64,000 nt of DNA from NCBI GenBank assembly GCA_964403525.1, contig CAYOGE010000013.1, forward strand, positions 1-64,000, read 5' to 3'. The position numbers and the translations under genes are program-made. Shown here piece by piece: positions 8,299 through 16,147 of this stretch. The stretch comes from JAJTGZ01 sp964403525. Lineage in GTDB: Bacteria > Planctomycetota > Phycisphaerae > Phycisphaerales > UBA1924. The notes below the pieces were generated by a model. That model did no database searches. It saw only the letters and a list, made by a program, of their open reading frames with translations, and had not been told where the DNA came from. The number at the start of each line of letters is the position of its first letter. Positions within the stretch are counted from its first letter, which is position 1.

Positions 8299-9435
8299 TC
8301 AAAGCGCCGCCAGCACGTGCCGCGCGATCGTCTCGGCTGCCTTGGGGTGGCCCAGTGCTTTGGCGTTGGCGCGGAGTTGCGTCAGCCGAGCGGGGTCGGC
8401 CAGCAGCGAGTTCACCTTCCAGCCCAGGGCAGACAACGCGTTGACCTTGACCGCCGCACCGTGCTCGAGCAGGAAGTCACTGTTGCGATCCTCCTGGCCG
8501 GGCACGGGGTTCATGATGATCATGACGCACCCGCGTGCGAGGACCTCCGACGTCGTCAGCCCGCCCGGCTTGGTGATCACGGCGTCCGCCGCCGCCATGA
8601 GTTCATCGATCCCGGTGGTGAAACCGACGATGGTGGCACGGTGACGCGGGGGAATGTCGACCCCGTCGAGCTTCGCTTTGAGCGCCGTGTTCTTGCCACA
8701 GACGACCACAGCGTGGAGCGGTCTTTCGACGGCCAGCAAGGCGCGGAAGATTGACTCGATCGGTCCGACACCGAACCCGCCCGCGAGTTGAAGCACGACC
8801 GGGCGGTCCTGGCTCAGTGAGTGCTTCTCCCTGCATCCCTTGGCGCTCTTGTGCGCCGAGAAGACAGGGTGGATGGGGATGCCCGTTGTGGTGATCCGGG
8901 CTCGGTCGACGCCCCAACCGACCAGGCTGAGAGCGGCCTCTTCGGCGGCGACGTAATAGCGGTCGCACGGTTCGTTGACCCAGAACGCGTGCGCGTCAAA
9001 GTCAGTAACGACGGTGATGTTGCGGGTCGTTGAGCGTTTCTTGCGGCGTGCGCGGGCGAGCAGGTCCGCGGGGAGAAAGTGGGTGTTGACGACGGCGTCC
9101 CAGGGCTCGGCGAGCAGTGCGGAGAGCCTGGTGAGGTTGGCCTTCTGCACGAGCAGTTTCAGGGCGTGGCCCGCGCCCCGGTTGCGCCCCGGCTTGTCGG
9201 TGAGGTCGTAGATCGCCCCCAGGAGGTGGGGGGCCTTGCCGACGAGGTCGAGGTAAGCGGTTCCGTAGAGGCGCTTGAAGAGGGCGTTGGTGAGGGTGAG
9301 GACGTCGATGTTCTTCACCACAGCGTCCGGTGCGGCGGTCTTGAGGGCGAGTTCCATCGCTTGCGCGGCACGCAGATGCCCGGCGCCGACGGAAGCGGAG
9401 AGGACCAGGATGCGGGGCGTGCTCGATTGGGGCAT
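8299..9435 (-). CDS. MGDG-synthase-type diacylglycerol glycosyltransferase (GT28)
   Basis: A 378-residue protein. The N-terminus carries ILVLSASVGAGHLRAAQAM, the signature of the monogalactosyldiacylglycerol synthase / UgtP branch of family GT28, which moves a sugar from a UDP-sugar to diacylglycerol at the membrane. TDFDAHAFW near 170 and GGLTTSEVLARG near 290 (the UDP-sugar-binding region, normally GGxT..E) follow in order. The product is therefore probably a membrane glycolipid, but sugar and acceptor cannot be assigned. There is no signal peptide, which fits a peripheral inner-membrane enzyme. The ATG start has no clear Shine-Dalgarno site. Confidence 0.8.
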   Translation of the reverse strand: MPQSSTPRILVLSASVGAGHLRAAQAMELALKTAAPDAVVKNIDVLTLTNALFKRLYGTAYLDLVGKAPHLLGAIYDLTDKPGRNRGAGHALKLLVQKANLTRLSALLAEPWDAVVNTHFLPADLLARARRKKRSTTRNITVVTDFDAHAFWVNEPCDRYYVAAEEAALSLVGWGVDRARITTTGIPIHPVFSAHKSAKGCREKHSLSQDRPVVLQLAGGFGVGPIESIFRALLAVERPLHAVVVCGKNTALKAKLDGVDIPPRHRATIVGFTTGIDELMAAADAVITKPGGLTTSEVLARGCVMIIMNPVPGQEDRNSDFLLEHGAAVKVNALSALGWKVNSLLADPARLTQLRANAKALGHPKAAETIARHVLAAL

Positions 9436-9524
9436 GTGGAGATGGTTGGCGAGTTCATCTTGCGGGAGCGGCGGGTATTGCGGAGTCTCTTCTGATGCCC
9501 AGAGAGCCTGTGGCGGCCGATCCC

Positions 9525-9530
9525 TAGAGT
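9525..9530 (+). promoter_or_regulatory. -10-like TAGAGT box, leaderless-type start of thiD2-thiE
   Basis: TAGAGT ends 6 nt before the ATG. There is no Shine-Dalgarno site and no TPP riboswitch upstream. Confidence 0.5.
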
Positions 9531-9536
9531 CGGTTT

Positions 9537-10592
9537 ATGCGGGCGGAACTTCGGATTATCGACGCTAACGCGAACCGCGCGGCCGAAGGTCTGCGTGTGA
9601 TGGAGGACATCGCACGTTTCGCGCTGGACCACCCGGAGCTTGCGGGCGGGTTCAAGCAGGCACGTCACGAACTGCAAACCGCCCTTGACGCCGTTCCCGG
9701 CGGGCGGCTGGCGTTGCTGGTCTCTCGCGACACGCCGGGCGATGTGGGCACCGACATCAAAGCCGAAGGTACCGAAACGGGCCGGGGATCTCTTCACGCC
9801 CTTGCAGGCGCGGCGGGTGGACGCACGACGCAGGCGCTCCGGGCGATCGAGGAGGCGTTGAAGCTGGCAGCGCCGGGTACGACGGCGGCGGAGCGAGTGG
9901 AACGGGTGCGGTACCGCGTTTATGAGTATGAGAAGAGACTGGGGCTCGCGCTCGGTACGGGCCGTACGCCGCAGTGGCGTCTGTGCGTGCTTGTCACGGA
10001 ATCGCTCTGCACAGGCGGGCATTCGTGGTTGGAGGTCGCCCGGGCGGCGGTCGAGGGCGGGGCTGATTGCTTGCAGCTTCGAGAGAAGGCTCTGCCCGAC
10101 CGCGAGTTGCTGGCGCGGGCACGCGAGTTGGTAAGACTCGCCGGCGGCAAGGCGGCTGTAGTCATCAACGATCGCGCGGACATCGCGCTGGCGGTGGGGG
10201 CGGCTGGCGTGCACCTGGGGCAGGATGACGCGACGGTGACGGCGGTGCGACAGGCAGCGGGAGACCGGCTCCTGGTAGGGTTGAGTACGCACGACACCGG
10301 TGAGGTTCAGCAGGCGCTGCGCGACGGGGCGGATTATGTAGGCGTGGGGGCGATGTTCCCCACGGCGACGAAGGTGCGCTCGGTCAGCGGGCCGCGGTTT
10401 CTCAGTCAGTTTCTGGAGCTCACCCGTGGCACCCGGCCGCTTCCGCACCTGGCGATCGGTGGGATCACCCCGGCCAACGTGGGCGAATTGGTCGCAGTCG
10501 GTTGCCGTGGCGTGGCGGTGAGCGGTGTGGTGTGCGGGAGCGATGATCCCGCGGGGGTGTGCCGTCGTCTGCGGGAGCTGATGGGCGGTTGA
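9537..10592 (+). CDS. thiE: ThiD2-ThiE fusion: thiamine phosphate synthase
   Basis: A 351-residue two-domain protein of thiamine biosynthesis. Residues 1 to ~140 (RIIDANANRAAEGLRVMEDIARF at the start) match the ThiD2 domain, considered an alternative hydroxymethylpyrimidine-phosphate kinase. Residues ~150-351 form a ThiE TIM barrel that joins HMP-PP and the thiazole phosphate: LQLREK near 182-187, INDRADIALAVGAAGVHLGQDD, GLSTHD and the phosphate-binding GGITPANV near 300-307 are all present. Fusing the two steps is known in several phyla. The M16 protease gene follows after 34 nt. Confidence 0.88.
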   Translation: MRAELRIIDANANRAAEGLRVMEDIARFALDHPELAGGFKQARHELQTALDAVPGGRLALLVSRDTPGDVGTDIKAEGTETGRGSLHALAGAAGGRTTQALRAIEEALKLAAPGTTAAERVERVRYRVYEYEKRLGLALGTGRTPQWRLCVLVTESLCTGGHSWLEVARAAVEGGADCLQLREKALPDRELLARARELVRLAGGKAAVVINDRADIALAVGAAGVHLGQDDATVTAVRQAAGDRLLVGLSTHDTGEVQQALRDGADYVGVGAMFPTATKVRSVSGPRFLSQFLELTRGTRPLPHLAIGGITPANVGELVAVGCRGVAVSGVVCGSDDPAGVCRRLRELMGG

Positions 10593-10614
10593 ACTCCGGA
10601 TCGGCGGACGCCAC

Positions 10615-10620
10615 TACGCT
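10615..10620 (+). promoter_or_regulatory. -10-like TACGCT box, leaderless-type start of the M16 protease gene
   Basis: TACGCT ends 6 nt before the ATG. It lies in the 34-nt gap after thiE, so the protease gene may have its own promoter. Confidence 0.45.
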
Positions 10621-10626
10621 TGGCCC

Positions 10627-11844
10627 ATGGCCTCAGAATTCAAGCACGCGACGCTCGGCAACGGGCTCACCATCATCGCCGAGACCGACCCGCACGCGCA
10701 CACGGCGTCGGTTGGCTTCTTCGTGCGCACGGGCGCCCGCGACGAGAAGAAGGAGGTGATGGGGGTCTCGCACTTTCTTGAGCACATGATGTTCAAGGGG
10801 ACGGCGCGGCGGTCGGCAGACGACGTCAACCGCGAGTTTGACAGCATGGGTGCCAAGGCGAACGCCTACACGGGTCAGGAGATGACTGCTTTCTTCGCCT
10901 CGGTGCTGCCCGAGCAGTTCTCGACCGCGACGGAACTGCTGGCCGACATGATGCGCCCTGCGCTGCGCGAGACCGACTTTGACACCGAGAAGGGCGTGAT
11001 TTTGGAAGAGATCGCGATGTACAAGGACGAGCCCTTCTGGGTGCTCTACGAGCGCCTGATGGAGGCTCACTTCCGCGACCACCCATTGAGCCACCGCGTG
11101 TTGGGAACGACCGAATCGATCACCGCGCTGCGGGTCGGCCAGATGATCGAGTACTTCAACCACCGTTACTCGGCCGACACGACAACCGTGGCCCTCGCCG
11201 GGCGGGTCGACTTCGACGCGGCTGTGGCACAGATCGGTGCCCTCTGTTCGTCGTGGCCCCGCACCGGGGCAGACCGAAACGAGGTAAAGCCGAGCTACGG
11301 GCTCGAGAGGATCGCGATCAAGGACGAGCGGCTCAGCCGCGCATACCGAATGCTGATCGCCGAAGCGCCGGCCAGCGACGACCCTCGCCGCTACGCCGCT
11401 GCGGTTCTCGGCGAGGTGCTGGGCGGGCAGGACAACAGCCGCCTGCACTGGGCGCTCATCGAGCCCGGCATCGCCGAGGAGGCGTCGATGAGTTACGACC
11501 CGCGCGACGGCGTTGGTGACTATCGGTTGATGGTCGTCGCGGAGGCGGACGCGATCGACGAGGCCTGGGGGATCGTCGACAGGGAGATCGCCGGCCTGGC
11601 CGCCTCGATCACCCAGCGTGACGTTGACCTGGTCCGGGCGAAGATCGCGACGGGCGTCACCGTCGCCGGCGAGCGGCCGGAGGGGCGGATGCACCGCATC
11701 GGCCGGATGTGGACGCTCAACCGCGAGTACACCACGCTGGCGCAGGAGCTTGAGCGGCTCAACGCCGTTACCGTGGAGAACGTAGTGTCACTCTTGAGCG
11801 ACTTCCCGCTCACGCGGGCCACGGTCGGAACCGTTCATCCGTGA
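10627..11844 (+). CDS. M16-family zinc peptidase
   Basis: A 405-residue metalloprotease of the pitrilysin / processing peptidase family. The inverted zinc motif HFLEH places His49, Glu52 and His53, with the distal metal ligand Glu128 in EKGVILEEIAMYKDEP. The second half is the inactive M16_C domain (ending LNAVTVENVVSLL). There is no signal peptide, so it is predicted cytoplasmic, like the single-chain PqqL/YmxG-type peptidases that act on short peptides. It converges on the HDOD gene. Confidence 0.9.
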   Translation: MASEFKHATLGNGLTIIAETDPHAHTASVGFFVRTGARDEKKEVMGVSHFLEHMMFKGTARRSADDVNREFDSMGAKANAYTGQEMTAFFASVLPEQFSTATELLADMMRPALRETDFDTEKGVILEEIAMYKDEPFWVLYERLMEAHFRDHPLSHRVLGTTESITALRVGQMIEYFNHRYSADTTTVALAGRVDFDAAVAQIGALCSSWPRTGADRNEVKPSYGLERIAIKDERLSRAYRMLIAEAPASDDPRRYAAAVLGEVLGGQDNSRLHWALIEPGIAEEASMSYDPRDGVGDYRLMVVAEADAIDEAWGIVDREIAGLAASITQRDVDLVRAKIATGVTVAGERPEGRMHRIGRMWTLNREYTTLAQELERLNAVTVENVVSLLSDFPLTRATVGTVHP

Positions 11845-11862
11845 GCGGGCGGTCGCGCGGGC

Positions 11863-13362
11863 TCAGGCGGCCGCGGACTTGGGGACAAACACCCGCAAGA
11901 TGTTGCTCCCGGCCTTCTGGGCCGAAGAGAGCGCCCGGTCGATCGTGTCGAAGACGACCTCGACGTTGGTGAAGCGGTCGCGCGTTGTGGTGTCCATCGT
12001 GATCAGCCCGGCAGAGATCGTGGCGCGCAGGTCAAGCGCGACCAGGCCCGGGGGCTTGATGCGCAGCGGCGCTCCCGCGACGGCGGCCCTGAATCGCTCG
12101 GCGTGCTTCGTGCCGGTGATGCGGTCGGTGCCGCCCATGAGCACCGCGAAACGCCCACGGTCGAAGCAGAAGCACACGGCGTTGTAAGGCTCGACCGTCG
12201 TGCGAAGGATCGAGGCAATCTGCGAGAGCAACTCGTCGGCGTACTCGGTCCCCTGCTGGACCTCGATGTCGGCGAAGCCGTCTACAGCGAACACGCCCAC
12301 CGAGAACGGCCCGCCGCCGGCCTGGAACTGCTCGACCGTTGCGATCATGTTCTGGTTCAAGATGCGCCGCGATGGGAGCATCGTGATGGTGTCAGTGTCC
12401 TCCGCGGTCAGCGGGTTGTTGTCGGTCTGACCGCCCGGCCCGAACGGCACGGTGACGGCCAGCAGTTGCTCGTTCGCTTGCTTGCGGATCGCTTCCGGAT
12501 CGTTGAACGAGCCTGCGTCTACCTCCAGCAGCTTCGCGATCTCCTTGGCGCCGGCGCTGATCTTGTTCATCACCGCGTCGGCCTGCATCGGAGAAAGGCT
12601 GAACCACTCCTGGGCCTTGGCGTAATAGCGCTTGAGCGCCACGCCGCCCTCGCTGGCGCAGAGCACATCCGCCGCGATGTTGCCAAGGCCAACGGCCTGG
12701 CAGATCTCCAGGTATTCCTGGGGTGCCGCCGTCGGGCGCTCGTGGAACTTGATCGGCATCGCCAGTTCGGGCGGGAGCTTCCAGCGCCCAGCGAGCATCG
12801 AGCCGACGTCCGCGTGGGTCATCTCAAGATCGGCCAACTCGGCGCGGGCCAGCTGGCGATGGTCGCTCCCGACCTGGTCGAGGATCATGCCGTATTCCTC
12901 GCCAAGCGCCTCATGCAGGGCGACCATGCCCACATCTTGGAGCAGGCCGGCAAGGAAGCACTCTTCATCGTGACCGATCCGGGATTCCGCCGCGATGCAC
13001 TTGGCCGCGACGCCCGTGAGCAGCCCCCGCCGCCAGTAGCCCTGGTAATCGAAGCCGCCCTTCGCCGAGCGCGTGAGGCTGGCAACGAGCGAGAACCCCA
13101 GCGCGAGCGTCTTCACGGCGTTCAGTCCGAGCATGACGATCGACTGGTTGATCGTTGTGCACGGCTTGCTGAGACCGTAAAACGATGAGTTGACGGTCTT
13201 GAGAACCTTGCTCGAAAGCCCCTGATCGTTGGTGATGACCTCCGCGATCTCGCGCATAGACGACCGGTTGCTGCTGGTCAGTTCGATCACGCGCATGGCC
13301 ACAGCGGGCATGCTGGGCAAGCGGTCACACTTCAACACCCTGTCGAGCAGTTCTGGGTTCAT
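11863..13362 (-). CDS. HDOD-domain protein with degenerate GGDEF-like C-terminal domain
   Basis: A 499-residue cytoplasmic signalling protein. Residues ~8-215 form an HDOD domain (LPSMPAVAMRVIELTSS, LKTVNSSFYGL, FLAGLLQDVGMVAL), a catalytically inert HD-like fold used as a signalling scaffold. Residues ~330-495 have the layout of a diguanylate cyclase domain (TDTITMLPSRRILNQNM at its start) but the active loop reads RGRFAVLMGG, not GGDEF, so cyclic-di-GMP synthesis is not expected; nucleotide sensing or dimerisation is possible. The ATG at MNPELLD is preferred; a TTG nine codons earlier is an alternative. Neither has a good Shine-Dalgarno site. Confidence 0.8.
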   Translation of the reverse strand: MNPELLDRVLKCDRLPSMPAVAMRVIELTSSNRSSMREIAEVITNDQGLSSKVLKTVNSSFYGLSKPCTTINQSIVMLGLNAVKTLALGFSLVASLTRSAKGGFDYQGYWRRGLLTGVAAKCIAAESRIGHDEECFLAGLLQDVGMVALHEALGEEYGMILDQVGSDHRQLARAELADLEMTHADVGSMLAGRWKLPPELAMPIKFHERPTAAPQEYLEICQAVGLGNIAADVLCASEGGVALKRYYAKAQEWFSLSPMQADAVMNKISAGAKEIAKLLEVDAGSFNDPEAIRKQANEQLLAVTVPFGPGGQTDNNPLTAEDTDTITMLPSRRILNQNMIATVEQFQAGGGPFSVGVFAVDGFADIEVQQGTEYADELLSQIASILRTTVEPYNAVCFCFDRGRFAVLMGGTDRITGTKHAERFRAAVAGAPLRIKPPGLVALDLRATISAGLITMDTTTRDRFTNVEVVFDTIDRALSSAQKAGSNILRVFVPKSAAA

Positions 13363-13448
13363 GTCTTGGGCTCGCTTCAACGGCTCCAAGCGGAGACCGT
13401 GCAGCGTTCATCGACGCCGCCGTGCCGCCGCTTTACCCGCAATTACCC

Positions 13449-14204
13449 TCACCCTCCGTTTTGGCGACTCAGACTGGGAAAGACCAACCCCAGTGTGCGG
13501 GGCGAACCCCCGATCAGAGTCCGGAAATACGACGCGAGCAGCCTGTTCGCCCTTCGTATGTCCTCGGGCGTGCCAACGGATGTATCCAAAATGGTGGCGA
13601 GCGTTGTGCGTCGGACAGGCCATGACTCGAGCGTCCGCCCTTCGGGAGAGACCGGCCTGTCGGTGGGCAAGACCACGCCCCCAAGCTCCGGAACAAAGTG
13701 CGCAACCGGAGAGCTGTTCAGCGGCGTTCCGTTCATGACGTTCCGGTCGAGAACTGGGTCGTACCCGCACGACAGCAGGAGTGACTTCTGAAACGCGAGC
13801 AGCGCACCCTCAACCTCGCCGGCGCTGCGCACCGCCCGGAGGAACTGGATCAGCGCCGCGAACACGTCCGGGTGAGGATCGTGGTCGCTGATCATCCGAA
13901 CGATCAGCTCCGCTGCGTAGAGCCCGGCGTGGTAAGCCGGCAGGCACTGCCGAAGGATGGGGAAGTGCTCCGCCAGGTCCCACTCTGTGAGCAGCGCCAA
14001 GTCGCTGGCCGGCTTGATGATGAGCCCGATTTCGGCCCTCGTGAGCAACTCGATCCCGCCGCTGAACGGCGCGTTGGGCCGGCGGCTCCCCTTCGCGATC
14101 GCGCGAACGAGCCCGTGGGTCTGCGTCAAAATTGAAACAGTCTGGCTCGTTTCCGACCAGTCCCACTGACGCACACAGATTGCTTGATCGGGCTCGGCCG
14201 GCAC
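13449..14204 (-). CDS. recO: DNA repair protein RecO
   Basis: A 251-residue recombination mediator that helps load RecA onto SSB-coated DNA in the RecFOR pathway. The N-terminal OB-fold reads VRQWDWSETSQTVSILT followed by GLVRAIAKGSRR, as expected, and the helical C-terminal region follows. The CxxC...CxxC zinc site of some RecO proteins is absent. A GTG start is chosen because a TACGCT box ends 5 nt before it; a TTG two codons earlier would overlap that box. It is divergent from the fabZ-like gene across 86 nt. Confidence 0.85.
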   Translation of the reverse strand: MPAEPDQAICVRQWDWSETSQTVSILTQTHGLVRAIAKGSRRPNAPFSGGIELLTRAEIGLIIKPASDLALLTEWDLAEHFPILRQCLPAYHAGLYAAELIVRMISDHDPHPDVFAALIQFLRAVRSAGEVEGALLAFQKSLLLSCGYDPVLDRNVMNGTPLNSSPVAHFVPELGGVVLPTDRPVSPEGRTLESWPVRRTTLATILDTSVGTPEDIRRANRLLASYFRTLIGGSPRTLGLVFPSLSRQNGG

Positions 14205-14209
14205 GGGCA

Positions 14210-14215
14210 AGCGTA
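14210..14215 (-). promoter_or_regulatory. -10-like TACGCT box, leaderless-type start of recO
   Basis: TACGCT ends 5 nt before the GTG start of recO, with no Shine-Dalgarno site. It also decides between the GTG and the TTG two codons upstream. Confidence 0.45.
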
Positions 14216-14278
14216 CCGGCCTGGTGAAAGCGGTGTGGGCTGGGGGAGGTTGCCGGGACGCCCCGTCTAGACCGGCAC

Positions 14279-14284
14279 TACCCT
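14279..14284 (+). promoter_or_regulatory. -10-like TACCCT box, leaderless-type start of the fabZ-like gene
   Basis: TACCCT ends 6 nt before the GTG start, with no Shine-Dalgarno site. Confidence 0.5.
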
Positions 14285-14290
14285 GCGAAC

Positions 14291-14710
14291 GTGCACTTTG
14301 ACCTTCTCGATCAGGTACTCGAACGCACGGAATCGCGCATCGTGACCGTTAAGGCGGTCAGCCGGGCGGAGGAGTACCTCCAGGACCATTTCACAGGATT
14401 CCCGGTCCTTCCCGGGGTGCTGATGGTCGAGGCGCTGGTGCACGCCGCGCGCCACCTCGTGCAGCCGCGTGCGGCAGGGACCAGGCTGGTGCTGGGGGGC
14501 GTGCGAGCGATCAAGTACGGGCGGTTTGTCCGGCCGGGCGAAGGGCTGGTGATCGAGGTCGAGCTGATCAAGCAAGAAGGAACGGTGTTCGAGCTGAAGG
14601 GAGAGGGCAAGGTGCGGGGGAGCGACGGGGCGCTGATTGATGGGGCGACCGCCGTATCCGGCCGGTTCTCCCTCCGTCCATTGAGCCTGAGTGTGAACGG
14701 TGGACAGTAG
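14291..14710 (+). CDS. FabZ-like 3-hydroxyacyl-ACP dehydratase
   Basis: A 139-residue single hot-dog-fold protein. DHFTGFPVLPGVLMVEAL contains the catalytic pair His33 and Glu47 of FabZ, which dehydrates 3-hydroxyacyl-ACP in fatty acid elongation. The length is normal. It starts a three-gene cluster: dehydratase, unusually long acyl carrier protein, second dehydratase. No ketosynthase or reductase adjoins, so this could be a special-purpose acyl pathway rather than the main fatty acid synthase; that is inference. Confidence 0.85.
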   Translation: MHFDLLDQVLERTESRIVTVKAVSRAEEYLQDHFTGFPVLPGVLMVEALVHAARHLVQPRAAGTRLVLGGVRAIKYGRFVRPGEGLVIEVELIKQEGTVFELKGEGKVRGSDGALIDGATAVSGRFSLRPLSLSVNGGQ

Positions 14711-14778
14711 GTTTGTGAAGGCTAACATCGTTGCGACACGCCAAAGGCAAGGCGGAGTCAACGCAAGGGCAAAGAACG

Positions 14779-15162
14779 ATGACACGCGACGAAATCTTCG
14801 GCAAGGTTCAGACGGTGCTGGTCGATGCGCTCGCCGTCGACGCGGAGGAAGTGACGCCCGATGCGTCGCTGGTGCGCGACCTGGGAGCGGAGTCGATCGA
14901 CTTTCTGGACATCGTTTTCAAGCTCGAGCAGGCGTTTGGCTTCAAGATCGCGCAGGGCGAACTCTTCCCCGAGAACGTGGCGCAGGACCCCAAGTTCGTC
15001 AAGGACGGCAAGGTCACGCCGGAGGGAATCGCCGCGCTGAAGGCACGGTTGCCGCACGTCGACTTTGCAAAGTTTGAGGCGAACCCGTCGGTGACGAAGG
15101 TCGGTGATCTGTTCACCGTCGACTCGATGGTGACGTTCGTGCAGAACAAGCTCGGTCGGTAG
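14779..15162 (+). CDS. Long acyl carrier protein
   Basis: A 127-residue acyl carrier protein. The phosphopantetheine attachment site is Ser39 in DLGAESIDFLDIVFKLE. Ordinary AcpP is about 80 residues; here a ~45-residue insertion between helices II and III (FPENVAQDPKFVKDGKVTP... to FEANPSVTKVGDLFTVDS) lengthens it, before the final helix SMVTFVQNKLGR. The start is the ATG after AAGGGCAAAGAACG. It sits 68 nt after the FabZ-like gene and 18 nt before a second dehydratase gene, which suggests dedicated partners. Confidence 0.88.
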   Translation: MTRDEIFGKVQTVLVDALAVDAEEVTPDASLVRDLGAESIDFLDIVFKLEQAFGFKIAQGELFPENVAQDPKFVKDGKVTPEGIAALKARLPHVDFAKFEANPSVTKVGDLFTVDSMVTFVQNKLGR

Positions 15163-15180
15163 GTTCATCGCGAGGCCCCC

Positions 15181-15714
15181 ATGCGCTGGATGTGGATCGA
15201 TCGCGTTGTTGAGCTGATCCCCGGGAAGAAGCTGGTCGCGGTCAAGAACGTCTCGCTCGCCGAAGAGCACCTGCACGATCACTTCGCCGCCGATCTTTCG
15301 CAGGGACTACCGGCAACGCCGGTGATGCCCGCGTGCTTCATTCTTGAGGGGATGGCGCAGGCGGGCGGCGTGCTGTTCGGGCACGCCAACGACTTTGCTT
15401 TTAACGTGGTGCTCGCCAAGATCAACCGCGCAGAGTTCCGGCGCGAGGCAACTCCGGGCTGCACCCTGCGGTACTCCGCAGAGATTGAGCGCATGGACGC
15501 GGGCGGGGTCGGCGCGTCGGTGAGAGGAACGGTGGCGTTGCTCGACCACGCCAGCCCTTCGGATGGGTTTGTTCCGATCGGTGCGGTAGAGATGATGTTC
15601 AGCAACCTCGACAACAGCCGGGGGCAGGCGGGGGTCGCCGGCGTCGACTACCCCACCGGCAACTTCGTCTTCGGCGAGAGCTTCAAGACGCTGCTCCGCT
15701 CAAGCGGATTCTGA
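15181..15714 (+). CDS. FabA/FabZ-type 3-hydroxyacyl-ACP dehydratase
   Basis: A 177-residue hot-dog protein related to, but clearly different from, the one 0.9 kb upstream. The active-site region has His34 in HDHF and Glu56 in FILEGMAQAGG; a short insertion (ADLSQGLPATPVMP) lies between them where FabZ has GNPVMPG. A C-terminal extension of about 25 residues follows the core. The start has GAGGCC upstream. It is the last gene of the dehydratase-ACP-dehydratase cluster and converges on the DUF5658 gene. Confidence 0.82.
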   Translation: MRWMWIDRVVELIPGKKLVAVKNVSLAEEHLHDHFAADLSQGLPATPVMPACFILEGMAQAGGVLFGHANDFAFNVVLAKINRAEFRREATPGCTLRYSAEIERMDAGGVGASVRGTVALLDHASPSDGFVPIGAVEMMFSNLDNSRGQAGVAGVDYPTGNFVFGESFKTLLRSSGF

Positions 15715-15724
15715 GCCCCTCCGG

Positions 15725-16147
15725 TCAGTGAACCGCCAGCTGCGCCCAGCCGACCGCGACCGGCAACGCCGAGAGCGCCACCGCAACCACAGCAACAAAC
15801 CTTCCAGACCGCGGCCTCCGCTCCGCGAGAAACTCGCAGATGCAGACCACGAGCATCACGCTGGCGTACTTCATCACCAGCAGCCCGCCGGGGCCCGCGT
15901 GCTGCAGCACCGCGTCGGCGATTCCGTTCGCCTCGCGCCCGCCGAGCTCGAGGATCACGATCGTCGTCAGCAGGTCGAGCGTTGCGAGCAGAACGTACCA
16001 GAAGTAGAGCGGGCCGAACGCCAGTGTTCGCCGGGTCAGCGGCAACGCGATGGGCCGTGCGGTGTGCCGGCTGCTCAAAGCGAGGTGCCGGGCGAGCGCC
16101 GAGCGCTGTTCATCCGACCCGCTACGTCCTGGATTCCAATGCCTCAC
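15725..16147 (-). CDS. DUF5658-like membrane protein
   Basis: A 140-residue protein with three predicted membrane segments (FGPLYFWYVLLATLDLLTTIVIL, LLVMKYASVMLVVCICEFL and FVAVVAVALSALPVAVGW). The LDLLTT...GGREANGIA pattern followed by a membrane Lys (VMKYAS) resembles DUF5658 proteins, whose function is unknown. The GTG start used here overlaps the end of aroDE by 26 nt; the real start could be further in, as the first ~35 residues are polar and Arg-rich. Co-transcription with aroDE is likely. Confidence 0.65.
   Translation of the reverse strand: MRHWNPGRSGSDEQRSALARHLALSSRHTARPIALPLTRRTLAFGPLYFWYVLLATLDLLTTIVILELGGREANGIADAVLQHAGPGGLLVMKYASVMLVVCICEFLAERRPRSGRFVAVVAVALSALPVAVGWAQLAVH

Noticed and set aside
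9436..9536. TPP riboswitch before thiD2-thiE
   Set aside because: None of the conserved TPP aptamer stretches is present, and the TAGAGT box leaves only 6 nt of leader.
12103..13188. 361-codon plus-strand frame inside the HDOD gene
   Set aside because: Antisense to a clear HDOD gene; composition is typical of a high-GC antisense frame.
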